Part shown: positions 1 through 5,118 of the stretch, in pieces
Numbering within the stretch: position 1 is the first letter of the stretch
Layout of the letters: the number at the start of each line of letters is the position of its first letter
NCBI GenBank assembly: GCA_017537045.1
Contig: JAFYLN010000189.1
Location: 1 to 11,129 of the forward strand
Source: Oscillospiraceae bacterium
Lineage (GTDB): Bacteria; Bacillota_A; Clostridia; Oscillospirales; Oscillospiraceae
Direction of reading: 5' to 3'
DNA length: 11,129 bases
Translations under genes and position numbers: made by a program
Notes under the pieces: model-generated
What the model was told of the DNA's origin: nothing
Databases searched by the model: none
What the model saw: only the letters and a program-made list of their open reading frames with translations

Positions 1-62
1 AATGACATCGTGATTTGGTAGTTGGTAGCAGCAAAATCGGCGCGGAAACCATCGAAAACCAC

Positions 63-104
63 TGTCATTCCGAGGAGGCCTGAAAGGCCGACGTGGGAAT
101 CTCC
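63..104 (+). repeat. 41-bp-class palindromic repeat, copy A
   Basis: A 42-bp palindromic unit begins TGTCATTCCG and ends GGGAATCTCC. Its outer arms ATTCC and GGAAT can pair, and an inner hairpin GGCC-TGAAA-GGCC lies between them. It shares its ends with copy B (150-189, opposite orientation) and copy C (3742-3782). Copies A and B form an inverted pair 45 bp apart, which could fold into a large cruciform. It is a non-coding, REP-like element; I see no transposase. Similar palindromes with TCATTGCGA and GGCAATCTC ends are recalled from many bacterial genomes, but that is memory and not a search. Confidence 0.75.
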
Positions 105-149
105 CGGTACAATGTTTGTTTATGCACTGCTTATCGATGCATGGAAGCA

Positions 150-189
150 GGAGATTGCCACGTCGCGCTACGCGCTCTTCGCAATGACA
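150..189 (-). repeat. 41-bp-class palindromic repeat, copy B (inverted)
   Basis: Read on the minus strand this 40-bp unit starts TGTCATTGCG and ends GGCAATCTCC. It matches copy A at both ends, with a different GC-rich middle (GCGCGTAGCGCG, itself palindromic). Where copy A has ATTCC/GGAAT arms, this copy has ATTGC/GCAAT, so pairing is kept by changes on both sides. Together with copy A it makes an inverted repeat spanning 63-189. Confidence 0.75.
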
Positions 190-200
190 TATTTTTTGAG

Positions 201-308
201 CGGTACAATGTTGCGAATTCGTCGAAAACCAATGCAAATTCGTAACAGCGGGCGGCCGATAGCCGCCCCTACATTCAAAATCGAAACGGAACGATAAACT
301 GAAATTTG
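201..308 (+). repeat. 108-bp dispersed repeat, copy 1
   Basis: These 108 bases recur at 7169-7276 with three mismatches that I can see and no gap. The repeat opens with CGGTACAATGTT, contains a GC-rich palindrome at 248-272 (GGGCGGC, a 5-base loop, then GCCGCCC) and ends AACTGAAATTTG. The opening CGGTACAATGTT also appears alone at 105-116, between the two palindromic repeats. No convincing reading frame or transposase is associated, so it looks like a small non-autonomous or REP-type intergenic element. Confidence 0.85.
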
Positions 309-437
309 AACAGTCTGAACATGAAAGAACCGAAGGGTTTCCCTCCGGTGATTATATTATACCACAAAACCTGATGGAGAACAAGTCTTGTACTTTATAT
401 ATCAAAGAGGTACAATGATGGAAAAGGAGGGGATGCC
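309..437. other. Leader region of the 438-992 gene
   Basis: This short AT-rich stretch lies between the 108-bp repeat and the first gene. It holds an imperfect hairpin at 329-349 (ACCG-A-AGGG paired with CCCT-C-CGGT). AT-rich -10-like strings occur near 354-359 and 395-401. No clear -35/-10 pair with good spacing could be defined, so the promoter is unassigned. A strong Shine-Dalgarno AAGGAGG at 424-430 serves the gene that follows. Confidence 0.4.
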
Positions 438-992
438 ATGACATACTATCATTGTTCGCCCGTTTCCGGAATCAGAGTTCTGGAACCGGGAAGTCCAAAG
501 CTCTTTGACAAGCCTGCCAGGGTCTACATGACTACACTGCTTCCGATGACCCTGATGTATGGTGTCCGGAATTATGAATATACCTACGGCTATACAAAGG
601 AGAAAGAGATATACCTTGATGAATACTTCCCGGATGAACTGGAAGTGCTGTACAAGGGAAAGTCTGCTTCTCTTTACATCTGTCAGCCAGAGTCGGTGGA
701 ACCGACCCGGATTCCCAATGAAGCAGTTTCGGAGCGGCCTGTTCCTGTGCTGGAGGAAATCTTCATTCCGGATGTGTATGAAGCACTGCTGGAACAGGAA
801 CGGCTGGGTGCCTTAAAGATTTACCGCTACCATGAGCAGCCGGAGAAAATGCTGGCATGGATTCGAAAGGCAGAAACGGAGGCCATTCTGGAAAAGAATA
901 TGCTTTGCAATCCGGGACCTATGGCGGATTACTACCGTACCCATTATCCCGACAGCTGGGCAGATGCCCGAAAAGAGCAGGCACTCAAATGA
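438..992 (+). CDS. Uncharacterised 184-aa protein, possibly ADP-ribosyltransferase-like
   Basis: This encodes a soluble protein of 184 residues without a signal peptide or membrane segment. The start is set by AGGAGG at 425-430, seven bases ahead of the ATG. The N-terminus YYHCSPVSGIRVLEPG, followed by ARVYMTT at 27-33, resembles the opening of small ADP-ribosyltransferase-like families (a Y-H-x-S strand, then a tyrosine-containing strand). A later LEEIFIPDVYEAL at 105-117 could supply the acidic residue. A His5-Tyr30-Glu106/107 triad is therefore conceivable, but this is inference from pattern only. I recall similar hypothetical proteins in gut Clostridia, with no known function. There is no partner antitoxin next to it; the neighbours are repeats and the convergent glpK. 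The reading frame runs into a terminator hairpin and its TGA lies in the loop. The gene is judged real; the function is unknown. Confidence 0.8.
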   Translation: MTYYHCSPVSGIRVLEPGSPKLFDKPARVYMTTLLPMTLMYGVRNYEYTYGYTKEKEIYLDEYFPDELEVLYKGKSASLYICQPESVEPTRIPNEAVSERPVPVLEEIFIPDVYEALLEQERLGALKIYRYHEQPEKMLAWIRKAETEAILEKNMLCNPGPMADYYRTHYPDSWADARKEQALK

Positions 993-1011
993 GTGCCTGC
1001 TGTTGTTGCTT
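977..1011 (+). terminator. Bidirectional intrinsic terminator between the 184-aa ORF and glpK
   Basis: A perfect 10-bp stem, GCAGGCACTC (977-986) with GAGTGCCTGC (991-1000), closes a 4-base loop. On the plus strand it is followed by a T-rich TGTTGTTGCTTG. On the minus strand it is followed by CTCTTTTC, so it can also end glpK transcripts. The TGA stop of the upstream ORF is at 990-992, across the loop and the stem edge. The two genes converge with only 22 bases between stop codons. Confidence 0.8.
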
Positions 1012-1014
1012 GCT

Positions 1015-2508
1015 TTAGTCCCTTGCCCAGCCTTCTGCGCAGCGGACAGCCTTTTTCCAGCCTTTCACTCTGGCAGCTCGGGCTTCCTCTGTGATTTCCG
1101 GGGAGAAGGTCCGCTCAATGGCCCAGTTCTGCCTGATTTCTTCCGTGTCAGCCCAGTAGCCTACCGCAAGACCTGCCAGATACGCCGCACCCATGGCGGT
1201 GGTCTCCACGCACTTGGGCCGCTGGACGGGAGCACCGCAGATATCCGACTGGGTCTGCATCAGATAATTGTTGGCGGCGGCACCGCCGTCCACCTTCAGG
1301 GCGGAAAGCGGAATACCGGAGTCTGCTTCCATGGCGCAGAGCACATCGTTTGTCTGATAGGCCATGGAATCCAATGTGGCGCGGACGATGTGGTACTTAT
1401 TCACGCCGCGGGTCAGTCCCACCACCGCGCCCCGTGCGTAAGCATCCCAGTAGGGCGCGCCCAAACCTGTAAAGGCGGGAACGACATAACAGCCGTTGGT
1501 ATCGGAAACCTTTCTGGCCATATACTCAGAGTCAGCGGCGGATTCGATGAACCGAAGCTCGTCCCGCAGCCACTGGATCGCCGCACCGGCCACGAAAATG
1601 GAGCCTTCCAGCGCATAAGTAACTTCTCCGTTCAGACCCCAGGCGATGGTCGTGACCAGTCCGTTTTTGGAAAAGATGGGCTTGCTGCCCGTGTTCATCA
1701 GCAGGAATGCGCCGGTGCCGTAGGTACACTTGGAATCACCGGGGGTAAAGCAGGCCTGCCCGAAGAGCGCCGCCTGCTGGTCACCGGCAGCGCCGGCAAT
1801 GGGAACGGGGGCACCGAAGAGCAGGGCATCAGTAGAGCCGAACACGCAGCTGGAGGGCTTGACCTCAGGCAGCATGGAAGCGGGAATGTCCAGCCGTTTC
1901 AGGATTTCCTCATCCCATTGCAGGGTATTGATGTTGAAAAGCATGGTTCTGGATGCGTTGGAGTAGTCCGTTACATGCACTCTGCCGCCGGTCAGCTTCC
2001 AGATCAGCCATGTCTCCACGGTACCGAACAGCAGTTCGCCCTGCGCTGCCATTTCTCTGGCGCCGGGGGTGTTTTCAAGGATCCAGCGGATCTTGGTACC
2101 GGAGAAATAGGGGTCGATGACCAGACCAGTCTTATAGCGGACGGTGTCCGTCAGCCCCTCTGCCGCCAGCTCGTCGCAGAAGGGTGCCGTGCGGCGGCAC
2201 TGCCACACGATGGCGTTGCAGATGGGCTTGCCGGTGAATTTATTCCACACGATGGTGGTTTCCCGCTGGTTGGTGATGCCGATGGCGGCAATGTCAGCAG
2301 CAGTTGCGCCGATATTTGCCATAGCCTGTTTGGCCACCTCCAGTTGGGTGGAGAAAATCTCGTCGGCATCGTGCTCTACCCAGCCGGGCTGGGGGAAGAT
2401 CTGGGTAAATTCCTTCTGTGCAACGCTGCACACGTTACCTGCCTTGTCAAAGAGGATGCATCGGTTGGAAGTGGTGCCTGCATCCAGCGCCATGATGTAC
2501 TTTGCCAT
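1015..2508 (-). CDS. glpK: Glycerol kinase
   Basis: This cytoplasmic FGGY-family kinase phosphorylates glycerol to glycerol 3-phosphate with ATP, feeding glycolysis and lipid synthesis. It has 497 residues, the usual length. The N-terminal phosphate loop DAGTTSNR is at 9-16. By alignment from memory with E. coli GlpK, the glycerol contacts are R82-E83 (NQRETT), W102, Y134 and D243 (AGDQQ), all present. The C-terminal actin-like lobe contains [13 protein letters not shown] and [10 protein letters not shown]. The loop carrying the HPr-phosphorylated histidine in enterococcal GlpK (HTRSYHFYG) reads [10 protein letters not shown] at 225-234 here, without histidine. The E. coli FBP-site GGTR is also absent. 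No glpF or glpD is adjacent. GGAG lies in AAAAGGAGTTGAGATC just before the ATG. A terminator hairpin lies 26-45 bases upstream of the start codon, so its transcript either reads through or begins inside the upstream gene. Confidence 0.97.
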   Translation of the reverse strand: MAKYIMALDAGTTSNRCILFDKAGNVCSVAQKEFTQIFPQPGWVEHDADEIFSTQLEVAKQAMANIGATAADIAAIGITNQRETTIVWNKFTGKPICNAIVWQCRRTAPFCDELAAEGLTDTVRYKTGLVIDPYFSGTKIRWILENTPGAREMAAQGELLFGTVETWLIWKLTGGRVHVTDYSNASRTMLFNINTLQWDEEILKRLDIPASMLPEVKPSSCVFGSTDALLFGAPVPIAGAAGDQQAALFGQACFTPGDSKCTYGTGAFLLMNTGSKPIFSKNGLVTTIAWGLNGEVTYALEGSIFVAGAAIQWLRDELRFIESAADSEYMARKVSDTNGCYVVPAFTGLGAPYWDAYARGAVVGLTRGVNKYHIVRATLDSMAYQTNDVLCAMEADSGIPLSALKVDGGAAANNYLMQTQSDICGAPVQRPKCVETTAMGAAYLAGLAVGYWADTEEIRQNWAIERTFSPEITEEARAARVKGWKKAVRCAEGWARD

Positions 2509-2524
2509 GATCTCAACTCCTTTT

Positions 2525-2553
2525 AATTAAAAAGCCCCCTTTTGCAAGGGGGC
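2525..2553 (-). terminator. Intrinsic terminator after the rhomboid-like gene, ahead of glpK
   Basis: On the minus strand GCCCCCTT (2553-2546) pairs with AAGGGGGC (2541-2534) around a 4-base loop, followed by TTTTTAATT. It begins 6 bases past the stop of the rhomboid-like gene, and its T-run ends about 16 bases before the glpK start codon. It therefore stands between two same-strand genes and may limit, or conditionally control, read-through into glpK. Confidence 0.85.
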
Positions 2554-2559
2554 AGCATA

Positions 2560-3435
2560 TTACTCTACATGGGTATGGTTATTGATGTGGTCTTCGCAGT
2601 AGCAGTGGTAGCCGCTGCAGCGGGAGCAGTAGCGGAATTCCAGATCGGGATGGCTCACATCCGTGCGGCCGCAGACAGTGCACTTGTGGGTGTATGGAGC
2701 CTGCGGCTTTGCGGCGGCAGCTTCGTAAGAACCCGCCTTAGGGAAGGGGACGACCTTGGGGCGCTCCTGCTTAGGCGCATAATCTTTCTTGCCGAATGCG
2801 CGGCGTGCATTGATGCGCCAGGATGTGGGCAATACATTCAGCACATCGCGGCCGAAGAACAGGAAATAGTTCGCAAGGGAAATGACGGAGAAGAAATTGC
2901 TGGGGAACGGATAAGCCAGCAGGCCGTAGACTACCAGAAACAGGTCGAACAGCGCGAAAAACCGCGCCTTGATGGGGATGATAAAAAACAGCAGAAACTG
3001 TGCGTCGGGGAACATGGTGGCATAGCTGAGAAACAGGCTCAGATTTAGATAGGAAATATCCGCCCGTCCACCGAAGATCATGCACCAGATGTCCATCATC
3101 ACGATACCGCAGAAATAAAACAGGTTAAACCGCAGCGTACCCCAGATGCTTTCCATGGCGCGTCCGATGGAATAGTAGCAGAACAGAGCCACTGCCATCA
3201 GCAGGAGATTGCTGTTATAAAAGGTCAGTGGGTAGGAGATCAGCCGCCAGACCTGTCCCTGTAGAATTGCTTCGCGGTCAAAAACCAGCAGGGAATAGAG
3301 GAGGGTATTCTGTGTCATCTGGGTCATCAGATACACCAGCGCGCAGCCGAGACTGACATACAGCATCAGATTCGGGATGCCTTTGTTTCGGTGTTCAAAG
3401 CAGAAGCGGTTAAATCGCCTGCGTAAGTTTTTCAA
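2560..3435 (-). CDS. Rhomboid-like membrane protein with C-terminal Cys/His zinc-binding tail
   Basis: A 291-residue membrane protein. About six hydrophobic segments lie between residues 21 and 196 (roughly 21-41, 68-90, 103-122, 128-150, 155-175 and 179-196). A rhomboid-style loop GQVWRLISYPL is at 60-70. The protease motif GxSG is not visible in the expected helix (the region reads LNLSLFLSYA), and the last helix has SLANYFLFFG where active rhomboids carry a histidine. It is therefore probably a pseudo-rhomboid rather than a protease. The cytosolic tail (about 200-291) has a basic, proline-rich linker and a Cys/His cluster: C252, C255, C270, C273, H277, C278, C280, H283, H287 and H289, enough for one or two zinc sites. 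The start codon is TTG (no ATG nearby), with AGGAG about 10 bases upstream. A terminator follows directly. The partner is unknown. The gene is divergent from the metK promoter. Confidence 0.85.
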   Translation of the reverse strand: MKNLRRRFNRFCFEHRNKGIPNLMLYVSLGCALVYLMTQMTQNTLLYSLLVFDREAILQGQVWRLISYPLTFYNSNLLLMAVALFCYYSIGRAMESIWGTLRFNLFYFCGIVMMDIWCMIFGGRADISYLNLSLFLSYATMFPDAQFLLFFIIPIKARFFALFDLFLVVYGLLAYPFPSNFFSVISLANYFLFFGRDVLNVLPTSWRINARRAFGKKDYAPKQERPKVVPFPKAGSYEAAAAKPQAPYTHKCTVCGRTDVSHPDLEFRYCSRCSGYHCYCEDHINNHTHVE

Positions 3436-3529
3436 AAGAGCTCAACTCCTGTACATGTAAGTGTTACTATCTTATCAGCTTTTCCATAAAAAGTCTATAA
3501 CGGAATTGTGAATTATCTGCGCGAAAGAC

Positions 3530-3557
3530 TTGACAAATGAAGATTTCCTGTTATAAT
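3530..3557 (+). promoter_or_regulatory. Sigma-A-type promoter for the SAM riboswitch-metK transcript
   Basis: A perfect -35 TTGACA (3530-3535) and a perfect -10 TATAAT (3552-3557) are separated by 16 bases. An extended -10 TG sits at 3549-3550. Transcription would start around 3563-3566, about 15 bases before the riboswitch aptamer. Such a strong promoter fits a transcript governed downstream by premature termination. Confidence 0.9.
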
Positions 3558-3577
3558 GCATCAGGCAATTGCATACA

Positions 3578-3723
3578 AGCCTTATCAAGAGTGGTGGAGG
3601 GAACGGCCCGATGAAACCCGGCAACCTGTGCGGAGCGATCTGTGAAAGGTGCCAAATCCGGCGGCAGACGAAAGATGAGGATTCGATTTCTGGCACACAT
3701 CGAATCCGTCGATGTGTGTTTTT
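3578..3723 (+). promoter_or_regulatory. SAM-I (S-box) riboswitch in the metK leader
   Basis: The leader carries the S-box core: CTTATCAAGAG at 3581-3591, GGTGGAGGGAACGGCCCGAT at 3593-3612, AAACCCGGCAACC, AAGGTGCCAAATCC and GAAAGATGAG ending at 3679. P1 forms from CTTATC (3581-3586) and GATGAG (3674-3679). The expression platform is readable. GGATTCGAT (3679-3687) can pair with ATCGAATCC (3699-3707) as antiterminator. The terminator stem uses CACACATCGA (3694-3703) and TCGATGTGTG (3709-3718), followed by TTTTT. The antiterminator overlaps both P1 and the terminator, so SAM binding to the aptamer should favour termination and turn metK off. This is the standard S-box OFF arrangement. Confidence 0.97.
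3694..3723 (+). terminator. Riboswitch-controlled terminator
   Basis: A 10-bp stem, CACACATCGA with TCGATGTGTG, closes a 5-base loop and is followed by five T (3719-3723). Its left arm is shared with the antiterminator right arm (3699-3707), giving mutually exclusive folds. Confidence 0.92.
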
Positions 3724-3741
3724 GCATATATTGGTCAGATC

Positions 3742-3782
3742 TGTCATTGCGCACCAGTGCGCATGCTGGTGCCGCAATCTCC
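3742..3782 (+). repeat. 41-bp-class palindromic repeat, copy C, inside the metK leader
   Basis: The 41-bp unit begins TGTCATTGCG and ends CCGCAATCTCC, the same ends as copies A (63-104) and B (150-189). Its middle is different and folds as CACCAG, an 8-base loop, then CTGGTG. Together with the outer ATTGCG/CGCAAT it makes a stem of about 12 pairs with one bulged C. It lies 18 bases past the riboswitch T-run and 16 bases ahead of the metK Shine-Dalgarno, so it is transcribed into the metK mRNA leader. There is no T-run after it, so it is not a terminator on the plus strand. Confidence 0.7.
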
Positions 3783-3812
3783 GGACTGGCAAGTTAGAAA
3801 GGAAGCTAAATA

Positions 3813-4958
3813 ATGGAAAAAAGAATATTTACCTCTGAATGTGTTACCTGCGGCCATCCCGACAAGGTGGCGGATGCCATCTCCGATGCCATTCTCGATG
3901 CCTGCCTGCAGCAGGATGCATCCTCCCGCGTGGCCTGTGAAACCATGGTCACCACCAACTTCTGCCTGATCTGCGGCGAGATCACCACCAAGGCACAGGT
4001 GGATTATATCCAGATTGCCCGGGAAACAATCCGCAGCATCGGCTATATTTACCCCGGTGACGGTTTCGATGCCGATACCGTGGAGATCCAATGCCGTATT
4101 CACACCCAGTCTGCCGACATTGCCCTGGGCACCAACGATGAAGTGGGCGGTGCTGGCGACCAGGGTATGATGTTCGGTGGTGCCTGTGACCAGACCCCCG
4201 AGCTGATGCCCCTGCCCATTGCGCTGGCACGGGCTCTTTCCAACCGTCTGACAGAATGCGTCAACTCCAATGACCTGCTCCGTGCAGACGGCAAAACGCA
4301 GGTGTCTGTCGAATTTGACGAAGCCGGCAATGTGCTTGGTATCGATACCGTGGTTGTGTCCATCATGCATAGTGCTGATTTTGAAATTGGGGAGCTTCGC
4401 AAGTACATCCGTATGGGTGTCATTGCCCCTGTGCTGAAAAACTATGGCTTCGACATTGCGGACGTGTCCCATATCCACATCAACCCCACCGGCAATTTTG
4501 TCATCGGCGGCCCCAACGGTGATACGGGCCTGACCGGCCGTAAGATCATCGTGGATACCTACGGCGGCTACTTTAGCCACGGCGGCGGTGCTTTCTCCGG
4601 TAAGGATCCCACCAAGGTTGACCGCAGCGGTGCCTATATGGCACGCTATATGGCCAAGAATCTGGTGGCAGCGGGCCTTGCAAAGCAGGTGCAGGTACAG
4701 CTGGCCTATGCCATCGGTGTGGCGGAGCCTGTCTCCGTTCGGGTGGACAGCTACGGTACAGGCATCATCTCTGATGAAAAGATGACCGAACTGCTGCGAA
4801 AGACCTGCGACCTGACCCCTGGCGGCATTATCCGCAAGCTCAATTTGCGCCAGCCCATTTACAGCCCCACTGCCCGGTGCGGACATTTCGGTATCGCAGA
4901 CCGCCCTTGGGAGCAGACAGACATTGCAGACGAACTGAAAAAACGGGCTGAGATCTGA
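3813..4958 (+). CDS. metK: S-adenosylmethionine synthetase
   Basis: MetK joins methionine and ATP to make S-adenosylmethionine, the main methyl donor, in the cytoplasm. At 381 residues it is of normal family length. GHPDK at 14-18 carries the active-site histidine. The ATP-binding hexapeptide GAGDQG is at 113-118, and the glycine-rich GGGAFSGKD that binds the phosphates is at 257-265. TGRKIIVDTYGG and DRSGAYMARY are also present. The start ATG has AAAGGAAG at 3798-3805. The gene is single in its unit, behind a strong promoter and a SAM-I riboswitch, so it is repressed by its own product. A palindromic repeat lies between the riboswitch and the start. A terminator follows 19 bases after the stop. 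Confidence 0.98.
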   Translation: MEKRIFTSECVTCGHPDKVADAISDAILDACLQQDASSRVACETMVTTNFCLICGEITTKAQVDYIQIARETIRSIGYIYPGDGFDADTVEIQCRIHTQSADIALGTNDEVGGAGDQGMMFGGACDQTPELMPLPIALARALSNRLTECVNSNDLLRADGKTQVSVEFDEAGNVLGIDTVVVSIMHSADFEIGELRKYIRMGVIAPVLKNYGFDIADVSHIHINPTGNFVIGGPNGDTGLTGRKIIVDTYGGYFSHGGGAFSGKDPTKVDRSGAYMARYMAKNLVAAGLAKQVQVQLAYAIGVAEPVSVRVDSYGTGIISDEKMTELLRKTCDLTPGGIIRKLNLRQPIYSPTARCGHFGIADRPWEQTDIADELKKRAEI

Positions 4959-4977
4959 TTATCGTTCAACAATCACA

Positions 4978-5013
4978 GCAGGGGAGGGCATTGACCCTCC
5001 CTGCTTCATTTGT
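4978..5013 (+). terminator. Intrinsic terminator after metK
   Basis: GCAGGGGAGGG (4978-4988) pairs with CCCTCCCTGC (4995-5004), with one bulged G and a short loop. It is followed by the T-rich TTCATTTGT. It separates metK from the nadE promoter. Confidence 0.75.
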
Positions 5014-5058
5014 ATACCGTGATCGATACGAATTGCAGCCGCATTTTTCATATTTTCT

Positions 5059-5087
5059 TTGCATATCGGCAACAATAGTGATATGAT
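5059..5087 (+). promoter_or_regulatory. Probable sigma-A-type promoter of nadE
   Basis: TTGCAT (5059-5064) and TATGAT (5082-5087) are separated by 17 bases in an AT-rich stretch between the metK terminator and nadE. The start point would be near 5094, leaving a short leader with GGAGG at 5107-5111 before the ATG. No riboswitch or operator is evident in the leader. Confidence 0.6.
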
Positions 5088-5118
5088 ATACTTATAAATT
5101 TGTGTTGGAGGGGTTCCT

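Noticed and set aside
22..297. 91-codon open frame at the left edge
   Set aside because: It runs through both palindromic repeats and into the 108-bp repeat, and no ribosome binding site is seen; a repeat-derived frame.
63..308. CRISPR array
   Set aside because: The repeats are inverted, few and unevenly spaced, with no direct repeat-spacer pattern and no cas genes.
1921..1935. Asn194 of GlpK (NINTL, where others have NIH) as loss of the HPr site
   Set aside because: By counting along the enterococcal protein, the phosphorylated histidine is about 36 residues later, in the HTRSYHFYG loop, so this position is not the regulatory one.
832..2526. 564-codon open frame opposite glpK
   Set aside because: It is antisense to an unmistakable glycerol kinase, with a composition rich in Gly, His and Cys and no domain; it arises from the codon bias of glpK.
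3744..4886. 380-codon open frame opposite metK
   Set aside because: It is antisense to metK and runs through the riboswitch-side leader, with no ribosome binding site and no recognisable domain.
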